A stretch of 64,000 nt of DNA from Sialis fuliginosa. Lineage: Eukaryota; Arthropoda; Insecta; Megaloptera; Sialidae. The translations under genes were made by a program, and so were the position numbers. Under the pieces are notes generated by a model. That model worked only from the letters and a program-made list of their open reading frames with translations. It made no database searches and was not told where the DNA came from. Location of the stretch: assembly GCA_961205875.1 (NCBI GenBank), contig OY540812.1, forward strand, positions 16,368,001 to 16,432,000. The letters run 5' to 3'. Shown here in pieces: positions 11,854-24,730 of the stretch. Position 1 is the stretch's first letter; every line of letters starts with the position of its first letter.

Positions 11854-13050
11854 TAGGGTTTGCAATCCCGCAGACTTTTTTTTCCCGCGGGAATTTTGCG
11901 GGAAATTCTCAAATCCCGCGGGATCCCGCAATTTTTCAAAAAATTTTGTTATTCATACTTAAAGTTACTATTATTTAGTTTACATGACAATTAACTAATG
12001 AAAAATATTTTCATAGTGGTAACATATGATACGTAAACGTAACTCGTATCGTATAAACCGATGTAAACTCCATAAAATACACCTGTAAATAGGAAGTTGT
12101 CTAATATGTTAGGTACAAGGACAAGATGCTTCTAACTACTTTTGTCTTTTTGTTCGATTATCTAAAATCCAATTTTTATGATAATTCATAAAAATTGGAT
12201 TTTACTTTTTATGATAATGTTTAAACGAACATATCTTTAAAAATATTCGATCTATGATTTGAGCACTTGGGATTTTTTTTGTAAGAAATTTAATTCTCTT
12301 TGATATGCTGCTGTAAGAAATTAAAATAAATAAATTTTTCAACGAGATATTCACGCATAAGTAAAAAAGTAATTTGTCCCATGTTAATCAAATGGGAAAA
12401 TGACTCGGTTTGCGCCATCCACAGGTTTGATCTATGAGTCTGAAATTTTGGGACAATTAACTTTTGATCCAAAGCTAAAACATAGGCTAATGGGACCGAA
12501 AAAATAAAAATAAAAATAAATTTTAAAAACACCCAAGTATATACGGTATGTCACGTAAAACTAAACCACTAAATATCATTATTTACAGTTGTATTTTAGG
12601 GACAATACTGTTAAAAAAATATCGTGTAGATCGAATTTTGTGTATTAAATTTTTGTGGTTAACTTTCATTCATCTAAAAATCTTCTTCAAAATTTTTGTA
12701 TTTTGTATTTTTTTATGTTTTTTTTTTTGTAATCTGGGAGCTGTTTGAGCTTCTTTCGTCGCCTAAGTCGCACTCAGTGTAACCATTTAACTAATCGTGA
12801 ATAAGAGATATAATTTACTTCACTAGTTTCATATTCAGTCACCTCAACCATAATTTTTTTTTTCAAAATTGTTACCTTTTTTTATTTATATTTACGCTTT
12901 ACAAGTATTCAAAACGCACGCGACCTACAAATTCAATGTTCAAAAAATTCCGCGCGGATCCCGCACTTTTAGTGCGGGATCCGCAAATCTCCAAAACGTG
13001 CGGGATCCCGCGGGAATGCGGGATCCCGCATTGCGGGATTGCAAACCCTA
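11854..13050. mobile_element. hAT-type element, CCCGCGGGAT family, copy 1
   Basis: Terminal inverted repeats TAGGGTTTGCAATCCCGCA / TGCGGGATTGCAAACCCTA are flanked by a perfect 8-bp duplication TATGTGAT (11846-11853, 13051-13058), diagnostic of the hAT superfamily. Several GGATCCCGC / CCCGCGGGA palindromes lie just inside both ends and stand out in AT-rich DNA; by analogy they may be transposase-binding sites. The 1.2-kb interior has no intact transposase. A shorter copy in opposite orientation is at 53592-54549. Confidence 0.88.
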
Positions 13051-13058
13051 TATGTGAT

Positions 13059-15275
13059 ATATATGCAAAACAAATATTTGAATTTAATTAATTGTAATGT
13101 AATAATTACATCGAATAGAGATCAAAAACTGAATGATAATTGTACCATATACTGGTCAATGTGTCAACACGTATGCATTTTGCAAACAAAGGCAATATTT
13201 CCCCTGTTTTCACCTCACGTTAAATTTGTTTATTACGTATTGTCATTAAATGTTTTATGTTAATATATCCTCTTTCAAACGACCCTACTCACCATTATGC
13301 CCTTTCCCTGACAATCAGTTATTCCAGTACATTAGGTAGTTTTACGTCTGGACTGTTAAAATGTAGTGCAGTTTAACAGTATTTTTTAACTATAATACGT
13401 AAGCAGTAAGCAGAATAAGATTCCGATAAATTCGTATTTGTTCTATTTTTATAATTTATTTATTTATTTCAAGGTTTCAAGGATTACTAATTCTGACATA
13501 GATCTCATTTTGTGTGTTTGTTGCATAACAAAGTCAACTAGAATTATATTATCCTTGTTTTTTTTCCAAATCGATTTAAAATTTGATAATTTCTTAACCA
13601 CACATTTTTTCTATTAGTTTCTTCACAATTTAATATAGACTTTTTGGTTATCATTTTTGTGTATTATATTCATTGCAAATACATTTAGTTATAACAGTTA
13701 TAGTTATAATGAATAAAAAATGTTCAAAAATTAAAAATGTATCATATTATTCATGATTAAAATTTTACAATATTGACGTTTTCTTAGTATATACAGGTTT
13801 TTCTGGGAAATAAATAAAAAATCTAAAACCTACATGAATAATATTAACATTTAAAACATGACACTCGGTGGAATTAACTCATGTTGTGAAAATGATCTCT
13901 CCTATTGCCGACAATTCAGAAAATAAATTTATGTCGTTTTTACACAGCATGACTTGCATTTACTTTATAGTATGGTATTTCTATTTGTAACCATTGGACG
14001 CGTTGCAATCTTGGAGCTTACGGAGAGAAATAAATTACAGCATTTCGTAGACATCTCTACGTATTACATATTTAATATTCACACAAGTTGTAGGAAATTT
14101 TATTTGAGAATTTGAATAAAAAATGACTTGTTTTTTAAAATAGTTTTGCTGTAACTACTGTTCTTTAGTATCAAACATTAACTTTACAGGTGTAGTTTAT
14201 AGAATTTGTTTATTTCCGTCAAAAAATAAGTGAAAAATGACAGAAAGAGTTTTTGTATAGAATTTTTTTTGCACGCATTATGATTGAAAAGTCAATTTAA
14301 ATGAACGCACAAAATAATCGATTTTTTTATTAACAATTATTATTCCTCAAACTTTTACAAGCATTAAAAAAAAATATTGAAAATACCAATAAATATTAGA
14401 GAACCGACTCGTGCAAATCGACTAAAATACGTTAGGATTCATACACACTGACAACCAAAGAATCTCAAACAACTAGGAGAAAATACAAAAATAAAATAAA
14501 TAAAAAACAATCAAATACAAGTAGAAGAAGGGATACTATATGAAGTTGGAATGGCAGATTGAACGTAAGTTTATTAAAAAAAAAATATTCCACAAATTGT
14601 CTTAATAACGACACTTCGAAACTTCAAACGCGTTTTTCTCAAAACTACTTTTTCGATTGCTGTCGGCATTATAACTCGAATAGTTTTCAATATTCTTTAA
14701 AAACTTCAGAATACATTTGTCTATCGTTTGTCAAGTAATTTGTAATTTTTTTTTTCATAATGGTTTTATTAACAATTAAAACTCAAAATTTTGCACGAAA
14801 ATGTGAAACTTAAATTCAAATTGTCATAAAAATTGAACAAATTTTTTTAATTATAAAATGGCTTGACAGACGATAGCGGTAATTTTACTTTACACGAATC
14901 TTTTTGAATTTTTTAAATTCATCAATATTTCAGCGCATTTTTTCAACAGGACCTTCCAAAATGTTATTATATACATTTTTTTTTATAAAAATTATATTTT
15001 GTAAACTATTTTTCAATTATCAATAAATAACATACAATTTTTATTTGATTTAATTGTTAACTTTGTACACCCTAAAAATTAAAAAAAAAACACGTTCATT
15101 TTTAATGCGTTCAGGTAGATGTGACCCCTTGGAATATATTAAAAAGTTTCGTTCTTCTAGTTGTTTTGCTTACTTAAATTTTTTGTAAAGGTATAATATA
15201 TGTATGGCACCCTAGCAAAATGACAGTAAAACTTACAGCAAATACAACAACAAATCATATTGTAATTTGATTATC
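13059..15275. repeat. Intronic AT-rich tract with a diverged hAT-interior segment
   Basis: Around 14500-14660 the sequence (GGAATGGCAGATTGAA, TTTTTCTCAAAACTA) resembles the interior of the hAT element at 53592-54549 (GAATGGCAGATTAAA, GTTTTCTCAAAACTA), so it looks like an older relative. The rest is featureless to me. Confidence 0.4.
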
Positions 15276-15281
15276 ACATAC

Positions 15282-15681
15282 CCATAACATGTACAGCAAC
15301 AGCCGGAGGCATAACAAAGATACCGACTAACCAATCGGCTACTGCAAGGGACATGACAAAACAGTTCGTCACCGTCCTCAGCCTTCTCGTTGTAACAACC
15401 GCCAAGATCACGAGCGTGTTCCCAACGATCGTGACAATGATTAGTATGCAGAGTGCCGCAATTAGTACCATGTCCGGCCACTCCAGACTCCGTGATTCAG
15501 TTGGCGGAGGCGACGTGTCGATGTCGTCTTCAGGGGCCCCGAGTATCGATGTGTTGTTTGCGTTAGAATTACTATTGTCTAGAGACGTGGACATCGTCCC
15601 CGGGAGTAGGCTTGTGAAGATTATCGGTTCGTTGTAGTAGTCCATGGTGATGTTATGGTGTTGATGGGATTGGTGTCATTT
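15282..15681 (-). CDS. Biogenic-amine GPCR, first coding exon (N-terminus, TM1, TM2)
   Basis: First coding exon of a rhodopsin-family amine receptor; coding from the ATG at 15645 to 15282 (121 codons plus one base). Residues 1-56 form an acidic, Ser/Asn-rich extracellular tail with overlapping N-glycosylation sequons at N30 and N31. TM1 is about residues 58-83 with the conserved GN (N76). After a short basic loop ([10 protein letters not shown]), TM2 is about 93-116 with LAVAD, whose D104 is the family sodium-site aspartate. The start has a strong Kozak context (CACCATGG). The exon ends with a GTATGT donor in phase 1 and joins exactly in frame to the exon at 977-1205, restoring a Gly codon. 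An acceptor (TTATTCCAG) ending at 15682 opens the exon, leaving 36 nt of 5' UTR. By resemblance it is an octopamine/tyramine-class receptor (TyrR/TAR2-like or alpha2-adrenergic-like octopamine receptor); exact ligand unproven. Plasma membrane protein; partial in this window. Confidence 0.9.
15653..15679 (-). promoter_or_regulatory. Upstream ORF in the receptor 5' UTR
   Basis: An ATG three bases into the exon opens an eight-codon reading frame (MTPIPSTP) that stops at TAA, seven bases before the receptor ATG. The uORF start has a weaker context than the main start. Such short uORFs can lower main-frame translation or favour reinitiation; that is inference here. It exists in the mRNA only if the acceptor at 15682 is used. 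Confidence 0.55.
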
Positions 15682-15682
15682 C

Positions 15683-18440
15683 TGGAATAAAAATGGTTTT
15701 TAGTTATTTAAATATATATCTAAAAAAAGTTCTTATTGTTATTGTATGTATATAAGAGTGTCTCACATAATTATAACATTCAAGTATTTCTACTTAGATG
15801 TTGTTTTTTACCGGCTTACCCCACTTGTTTGATAAAAAATAATACATCATAATAATAGTACATAAGTACAAACAGTACCTATAACATATTTCTTATTTGT
15901 ATAATTCTGGATGAAATGTTTATAATTCAACTACATACCCCTTTGGGAAATACATGTTATAAAAAAGTAAAATATATCATTTTTAAGACTGAATAGAATG
16001 CTGAAAAATACGCTTTAAAATAATTTTGCCACATTGCAAATACATTTATGTAATATTTTATCTTTACAATAGGTACTAATCACTTTATTTTAAATTAAAA
16101 AAAACTTTCACATTAATGCTTTATACACATACATACTTATTTTAATTTCTACCAAAGAAATATCAGTTGCTAAAAAATACAATTTATCTATATCCGGTGG
16201 AACCGGATGCTGCAATAAAATGATATGCATCAATGTTTCATTGTAATACCAGACCAACGCACAAATGTTCCTAATATCAAATTGTTATATTCAATCGTTT
16301 ATGAGATCATTTTGCTAGTTTGACATACAGCAAATAGACACACAGACCGATTTGGTATGTTTGATCTGTACGACATTTTCTTAAAATTTTTTGCAAAAAT
16401 TATCGGTTTATAGATAAATATTAAAATTTGTATCCATTTCCGGTAAAACCAGAAATCAGATTATGTGTTTTTTTCACTGGGTCAATGCAAGTAAGAAAAA
16501 TACGCAATTAGTTTTTTTTTCATGCAGTCGGTTCCAAGAATTTTCTTTTTTATCACTGACGTGATGAAAATTAAAAACTTAATTAATTAAATAATCTAAG
16601 ATAATTAATCTAACAAAAAACATAGTTACTGTAAGGTTTAAACAGTATTATCAATCTTTTGATGATTTTAATACCTTGCAAAACTTTTAAAATTTAAAAT
16701 GATTGATTCCTTTATGGCGGAATCTTATCACAACTATGTCCGATATTATAATGAATTAGGTTGCAAAAAAATTCTACAAAGTATTTACAATGTGTTTGAC
16801 AGCTGTATCAATGTTATCTATGATTTTAGCAATTTAAGATGTTTTTTCTTTGTATAATAGCGTATACATAAATGTTTTGTAGCGTCTTTAATGAGTTTTA
16901 TTGTTTTGATAATAAACTGTTAACATCGTAAATTACATAAGTATACCTATATAATGTTAATATATTTCCCATCAAATTTTGAATGCATCTCTTGAGAGTG
17001 TAAGCTAAAGATACTCCAATAATGTAATCATTTTTAGCCATACCGGCGGTGACGCGATTTATTAGAAAAATATTTTATGTGTTAATTTTAGTAAGCATAA
17101 AAAAAAATTTAATTGATCATAATGTATGCAGATGAAAAATATATAATACATTTATAATGACTGATAAAATCAGAAATTACGGCTGTGAGTATCACTAAGT
17201 TAATACAATCAATCAGAAATCGATTAGGGCTGTCAGAACTCTTACAATGAGTATCTCTAGTGTAAGAGGGTTCAAGGATGGCGTTACTATTTGAACGCGA
17301 AAATGCATGTTCGACATATTACAATGCAAAAAAGACTTTTTTTAGATTTTACACAGATAAAATACAACAAACACAATTCGGTATCCTCATTGGTAAGCTT
17401 TTAACATACTTGTCAGCAAATTCTTTATATAATAGTTACATACATTATATATTATAATTGTACTGTGGAACTTACTATTAAAAAGTACAATATACGTCCA
17501 ACAGTTCGTATACATACAATTTATCAAATGTATTTTTGTTTGTTTAAAAAAATTATTATAACGCCTCTTAACTACCTACATACATACGTACATAGTTATT
17601 ACATTAATAAATAATTCGTAAAATACTACAAATAATCCATTACTGAATACAACGAACGCAAGCAAACATTACGTTCATGTCAACACAAATTCATTATTGT
17701 TTTTGTAAAAAGTCAACTTCAGCAATTCACAAAATTAAATTAGAACCCCTGTTTAATTAAACATAAATAAATCAAATTTCAAAAATTACGTTTGTTGAAA
17801 AACTGTATAGGTACGTATTTTTTATAAAATACAGTCAAGCGATTATAATATAATTGATTCCATTATTTGAAAAAGGTTAAAACGTCAATTACACATTTGT
17901 AATGTCATGATATTCAGATCATTTGAAGCGGGTGTAATGCTATTTATTTTAAGTTTGGGTCAGCGTTCTTAAATATAAGGAAATATTTATGAAATTGTAC
18001 GTATTTGAGATAAAACATTTTTGATTCAATATCATAATTTTCTCTTTATTTTTAAGTATTTTATATATTGTATATATTTATCAAGAAGAGGTGGGATAAA
18101 ATTATATTAAAATAAAGCGTTATTAAATCTTTATATTTATATTTTTTATTTATTATTTATATATATTTATAACACAGGATTGCGTATTTTTAACAATTAT
18201 ATAAACTATATATATTAATTTGCAGCTATAAATAACGTAAACCTGTATATTTAAAATATATTTTTATTAAGTTGAATCTGCCGTATAATCAGTGTAAAAT
18301 TTGTTTTATATTATATTAAAATCTTTACAAATGCAATCAAAACAGTCGTTAGAAAGGGAAAATTAGCTTCTTATATGTTATAATTTGTATCATTTATAAC
18401 TTCTATTACGAAATTTATAACGCAGATATCAAAATAACAA
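15683..18440. other. Receptor 5' intron or upstream sequence, nothing recognised
   Basis: The acceptor at 15682 means sequence immediately to the right is intron on the minus strand. I could not identify the matching 5' UTR exon or a promoter. The pair CCGGTGGAACCGG near 16195 and CCGGTAAAACCAG near 16441 hints at one more worn repeat. Confidence 0.5.
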
Positions 18441-18464
18441 ATGAATATTTGAAAACAAAAAACT

Positions 18465-18882
18465 ATCTTATTTTTTTCGAAAATAAATTTGACAATCGTA
18501 AAATAGAGTAAAAAACACATTCAAATATATTATAATCAACTTAGTGGCCCATAGGAAAAACTAAAGTGAGGGATTGTAACTCGAAAACTAAAAGTGATAT
18601 AAAAATTCTAAATACACCAATCAATATTACACAAAAAGTGCTTTAAGAAATCGCAAACAAAAAGTACCTGTCTACATTGACAAAAAAGTTATAGCCATTT
18701 AAAGAATTTTCAGATTTTTGGGTATATCGCCTCAACTATATACAAATATGAATATTTTTTGATGTAGTAGTAGGCCCCTTTCTTACAAATAATTAATCTC
18801 ATTTAACCGAATCTGTATCTCTTACCGTTTAGGAAACCATGCATTCTACGCTTATCTTGGACATTCTGTATAATGTTTTTTA
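18465..18882. repeat. GATGTCCAAGATAAG family, copy 2 (half-copy)
   Basis: Co-linear with 4960-5378: shared blocks AACTTAGTGGCCCATA, AACTAAAAGTGATA, AAACAAAAAGTACCT and ACCGAATCTGTATCTCTTAC, ending CTTATCTTGGACATTCTGTA. Only one arm of the foldback is present. Confidence 0.7.
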
Positions 18883-19980
18883 ATCATTCTACATATATAT
18901 ATACTAATACATTTCAATTGAATGGTATTTAATAAATAATGATGTTATGCGGCTAACTAGTGGTTATCAAATAGTTTCGGGTTAGTTTGTCAGAACATTT
19001 TCAACCAATTGTTGACATATGTACAATTACAGAGACAGAATTCCGATTTGCTGACGGTGTATGGTATATTGACAGTTCTATATTCTTTTTTACACAAATG
19101 ATACAACCGTACTAAAGTTTTAATTTAATGTTTTTAGTTTGAATAGTAGTAGAAGATATAGAAAACATTACATTTATGTACGAAAACATTACTATTATAT
19201 TATTATAGCAAATAAGTTACCAGTTTGTTCCTGAACTTAAGATTGTTGATGTTTTCTATTCTGTATGAATATTTTGTAGGCTTTTTGATTCTATACATCG
19301 TTTTATAGGAAGCAAATAGAATCAATTTTGATAACAAGATCTATGATTCTAGATTTCTAGAATATTCAGACTATTAAAACGACATAAATATCATATCGGA
19401 AAATAAAACACTGATAATTTTAGGAATACTGACCCTTTATTTGAGTTGGGTTCAACGACGAACAAATTTAAGTTCGCCCGGTTGTATACGATGGTGCTTC
19501 ACTGTGCTAATATAATTGAATTTGTTGATATCTATTATAACTGGTGTTTGGTACATATGTACAATAAGTGTGGTTACAGCACAAGTACAGATATTATTGT
19601 AATAGTGCTTGAGTTGGATGGGAATACACGAGGACTCTGTTCTCATTGTTAATATAAAAAACTAATATCATTCCTGTAATATGACTGTTAGATTAATTAA
19701 ATTAAATATACTCTAGTTTTACAAATCGTACTATGGTATTACACTTGCTTATAAAATTTTTTTGAGTTGAAAACCATTATTCCTATAGAATTTTGGGGTG
19801 CTGAATTAAGAACTAATATTTTTAAAAATCCATCACGTCAAGTTTTTGTGATATTCTTACTAAAAAGTGCAAAAATTATGATTTTTGTAATTTTTACAAA
19901 TTTATTACCAAGCAAACAATTTTTTTCTAAATTTTTTTTTACCGAGATATATTAGAAGTAGTATAGTCAAATTAGATTTT
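18883..19980. other. AT-rich spacer left of the giant inverted repeat
   Basis: No repeat ends, exon or protein similarity seen. Overlapping short frames on both strands near 19450-19650 have no recognisable domain. Confidence 0.5.
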
Positions 19981-22900
19981 GAGCGGAATTCTCTGGGAAC
20001 AGCAAAATTTTTATGCCATATTGTAGGGGAGACATTGTAGTTTCACCACCCAAAAGTCCCACGAGCTAAACCTTGTGCTAACTCGGGGAGCCCCATTCAA
20101 AGTTGGATTTTGTGCAAATATTTGTTCATTTTCCTAGTTCATAAAAATACAGATATCTCGAGAACAAAAGTAGATATCGAAAAAAATGTTGCTGTTTTAG
20201 AATTGCTATAAAATACCCAACAATATGACTAAATAATATTAGAACCTATACTCAAACGTTTAGGTGTCACGTTCATTTGTTTATCAAAAATCGCTGTAAT
20301 TTTATTGTTTTTTCAATTCCATACTTTTTCGTTACATTATTAAGTATGAAAAAAAAATAGTTTTTTACTTTTTGTAATTTTCATCTTATTCTACGTTTAA
20401 TTTCCTTTAAAAATCTGTCATGGATTTTGATCTAAAAAAATTGTGTGAATACGTAAATAAAATTTCAAAAAAGTATTATTTAGTTTGCAAATTAAATGAA
20501 TGTTAAATTAACTGTATACGGTTTTTCAAAAACATTAAATATTTCATTAACCCGTCATACTATCTGCAAAATTTTAGGCATTTTGGAATCGCTATGAAAT
20601 TTTAATAATATTATAGGTGCACAGAAAAAAATATTTAAACACTGTGAACATATATGGGGCGGTTTTTTAGGAAACTGCATAAAAATTACAGTCTATGAAT
20701 TCATACATGGCTGTGCTCCTTTAAATAATTCCTAGTACTATGATGTCTGTTACATCTATAGTGCCCATGCATATACGTTTATATAAAAAAAAATTCCGCG
20801 ATTAAACCATTCAAAAAAAAATTACAGTCATTTTAACTTGTGAACTGAATTTTATTTTTTCGTAATTTGGTATAATCAAGATATCTCCTAAACAAATGAA
20901 GATACATGCAAGTACCATCACATAAAAATACGTAAAATTTTATGTGCTACAACTTTTATGAAAAGTATTTTTTGTTATCTTTATTCTAAATGGTTAATAA
21001 ATCTACGCGAAAATTTATTTTTAGAGGGACCGACGAAAAATAAGCTAGTTTTGATTTTTTTCTGGCCCTAATGTGAAGAATTGATAAAAAATAAGTAACA
21101 CTAATTTTAGAGGATAATAATTTGCAAGCTCTCTGAAAATTAAATTTTGATAAGATTATATATAACAGAAATATTTAATTTTAAAGTGCTCAAAAAAATG
21201 ACATTTTACATCAAGATTGTTGTACAGAGTAAGCTATGGAAATTAACACTGTGCAGAGAAAAACATTGACGATGTTAAAAATTGGGAAAGATGTTACCAA
21301 ATATCTATAGTTTGTTATAATAAACAATTATCAGTAATACAATTTTTAATTCAACCCCTATATTGAAAAAACTACCCTTAGTGTATAATTCTCAACTTAT
21401 GTTCTCGATTTTCATGAAAACGGTACATCGCACGAAAAAAATGTATGGAACTAATTGTGTAGAGATTAAAATTTGCAATTGATAACAAGTAGCATATTAA
21501 TTGAGTTATTTGAAATTACGGCGTTATTCAAAGGTTTATAAACGAGGCCAAAAAACATATTAAATGTTGGTTATTTCTGAAGGGCACAGACATTTTTTTG
21601 CCAAACTTTGTAAATATAAACTACTTATACTATTATAGAGTCACACCAAAGTCCCAATCGATCAATGCCATAGAAAAAAAGTTATAGCCAGTTTAATTTT
21701 TAAAAAATTTATCAAAAGTGTGAATTTTGTAATATTGATATGCTGTTATAATCAAAATTTACGAAAATTTTTCATAGCAATATCAGTCTCTTAAAAATTC
21801 TGATATTTATTTGAAATTTCACAATAATGATGGCTGTAGTTTAGTTTCAATGCTCAGTAATTAACAATTGTGTATGTTAATTTATAGGGGTTTTACAGCT
21901 CTTCAAGTGCGCAAAAATGAAAAGTGTTAATTTTAAATTCCAAAACAAACATATTCAAAAATTGTTTACACCAAAATGAAGATAAAACTAGCACTTTTAC
22001 ATATTTCATAAAATTATTAGATCCCTTTAGTTTTTGAATGATAACATAATATCAATGTGATATTTAATCTACCCTATGACACCAACCCCTAAACTAAGAT
22101 TATGAGGAATATATGAAGTTGGTCCATAAAATTTCAAAAATCTTGATAAGGTCTTACGAACAAATATAGAGATTGTATATTTATCAATAAAATTTAAAAA
22201 AAATTGAGTAGATACCCCAAATCGTCAAAATTAAAAAAAATATTTTTGAATTCTAAACATTGATTTTGTCTATAAATATTACATTCGCTTTGTTTTAACT
22301 TGTATTGAACCTACTTTCATGGGTTAACATCTCCCATTAAATTTTTTAATTTTTTTATAGATAAGGAATAGTTGAACATATTTTGCATTCAATATTTTGT
22401 TAATTTAACGAATAAATCCATTTTTTATGTCTTCTTATTTAATTAATTTAGTTTCAATAAAAACGGTGTAGTGAATTGAAAGGTTAATAAATAGGTAGTT
22501 ATTAATATTATATTTTGCTTTTATTGATAAATATACAATCTCTATATTTGTTCGTAAGACCTTATCAAGATTTTTGAAATTTTATGGACCAACTTCATAT
22601 ATTCCTCATAATCTTAGTTTAGGGGTTGGTGTCATAGGGTAGATTAAATATCACATTGATATTATGTTATCATTCAAAAACTAAAGGGATCTAATAATTT
22701 TATGAAATATGTAAAAGTGCTAGTTTTATCTTCATTTTGGTGTAAACAATTTTTGAATATGTTTGTTTTGGAATTTAAAATTAACACTTTTCATTTTTGC
22801 GCACTTGAAGAGCTGTAAAACCCCTATAAATTAACATACACAATTGTTAATTACTGAGCATTGAAACTAAACTACAGCCATCATTATTGTGAAATTTCAA

Positions 22901-24730
22901 ATAAATATCAGAATTTTTAAGAGACTGATATTGCTATGAAAAATTTTCGTAAATTTTGATTATAACAGCATATCAATATTACAAAATTCACACTTTTGAT
23001 AAATTTTTTAAAAATTAAACTGGCTATAACTTTTTTTCTATGGCATTGATCGATTGGGACTTTGGTGTGACTCTATAATAGTATAAGTAGTTTATATTTA
23101 CAAAGTTTGGCAAAAAAATGTCTGTGCCCTTCAGAAATAACCAACATTTAATATGTTTTTTGGCCTCGTTTATAAACCTTTGAATAACGCCGTAATTTCA
23201 AATAACTCAATTAATATGCTACTTGTTATCAATTGCAAATTTTAATCTCTACACAATTAGTTCCATACATTTTTTTCGTGCGATGTACCGTTTTCATGAA
23301 AATCGAGAACATAAGTTGAGAATTATACACTAAGGGTAGTTTTTTCAATATAGGGGTTGAATTAAAAATTGTATTACTGATAATTGTTTATTATAACAAA
23401 CTATAGATATTTGGTAACATCTTTCCCAATTTTTAACATCGTCAATGTTTTTCTCTGCACAGTGTTAATTTCCATAGCTTACTCTGTACAACAATCTTGA
23501 TGTAAAATGTCATTTTTTTGAGCACTTTAAAATTAAATATTTCTGTTATATATAATCTTATCAAAATTTAATTTTCAGAGAGCTTGCAAATTATTATCCT
23601 CTAAAATTAGTGTTACTTATTTTTTATCAATTCTTCACATTAGGGCCAGAAAAAAATCAAAACTAGCTTATTTTTCGTCGGTCCCTCTAAAAATAAATTT
23701 TCGCGTAGATTTATTAACCATTTAGAATAAAGATAACAAAAAATACTTTTCATAAAAGTTGTAGCACATAAAATTTTACGTATTTTTATGTGATGGTACT
23801 TGCATGTATCTTCATTTGTTTAGGAGATATCTTGATTATACCAAATTACGAAAAAATAAAATTCAGTTCACAAGTTAAAATGACTGTAATTTTTTTTTGA
23901 ATGGTTTAATCGCGGAATTTTTTTTTATATAAACGTATATGCATGGGCACTATAGATGTAACAGACATCATAGTACTAGGAATTATTTAAAGGAGCACAG
24001 CCATGTATGAATTCATAGACTGTAATTTTTATGCAGTTTCCTAAAAAACCGCCCCATATATGTTCACAGTGTTTAAATATTTTTTTCTGTGCACCTATAA
24101 TATTATTAAAATTTCATAGCGATTCCAAAATGCCTAAAATTTTGCAGATAGTATGACGGGTTAATGAAATATTTAATGTTTTTGAAAAACCGTATACAGT
24201 TAATTTAACATTCATTTAATTTGCAAACTAAATAATACTTTTTTGAAATTTTATTTACGTATTCACACAATTTTTTTAGATCAAAATCCATGACAGATTT
24301 TTAAAGGAAATTAAACGTAGAATAAGATGAAAATTACAAAAAGTAAAAAACTATTTTTTTTTCATACTTAATAATGTAACGAAAAAGTATGGAATTGAAA
24401 AAACAATAAAATTACAGCGATTTTTGATAAACAAATGAACGTGACACCTAAACGTTTGAGTATAGGTTCTAATATTATTTAGTCATATTGTTGGGTATTT
24501 TATAGCAATTCTAAAACAGCAACATTTTTTTCGATATCTACTTTTGTTCTCGAGATATCTGTATTTTTATGAACTAGGAAAATGAACAAATATTTGCACA
24601 AAATCCAACTTTGAATGGGGCTCCCCGAGTTAGCACAAGGTTTAGCTCGTGGGACTTTTGGGTGGTGAAACTACAATGTCTCCCCTACAATATGGAATAA
24701 AAATTTTGCTGTTCCCAGAGAATTCCGCTC
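19981..24730. repeat. Giant inverted repeat, 2.2-kb arms, 326-bp spacer
   Basis: Left arm 19981-22192 and right arm 22519-24730 are reverse complements. Paired coordinates always sum to 44711, at the outer ends and at the inner ends (22151 with 22560), so there is no net length difference. In the segments compared by eye I found one mismatch (20015 versus 24696). The outermost bases are GAGCGGAATT / AATTCCGCTC, and similarity stops abruptly there. Flanks (AGATTTT left, GACGTGT right) show no target duplication. Neither arm encodes a recognisable protein. It could be a very young foldback transposon, an inverted duplication, or an assembly artefact. The unrelated flanks and the unique spacer argue mildly against a simple missed-adapter read. 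Confidence 0.95.
22193..22518. other. Unique spacer (loop) of the giant inverted repeat
   Basis: 326 bp of AT-rich single-copy sequence between the arms; no ORF, TIR or RNA motif recognised. It would be the loop if the structure were transcribed. Confidence 0.7.

Larger units (their letters stand above)
1206..15281 (-). other. Receptor intron between TM2 and TM3 exons (phase 1, 14.1 kb)
   Basis: Bounded by a GTATGT donor at 15276-15281 and a TTTCAG acceptor ending at 1206 on the minus strand. Both halves of the receptor reading frame meet without a gap, which fixes the boundaries. The intron is packed with repeat relics listed separately. No further receptor exon is apparent inside it, and the protein is continuous across it. 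Confidence 0.88.

Noticed and set aside
15233-15481. Minus-strand 82-codon frame overlapping the receptor exon
   Set aside because: Shifted reading of the same exon, running past the splice donor; His/Cys-rich nonsense.
15353-15637. Plus-strand 94-codon open frame opposite the receptor exon
   Set aside because: It is the antisense of the TM1-TM2 exon; hydrophobic codons read backwards stay open. No domain or start context.
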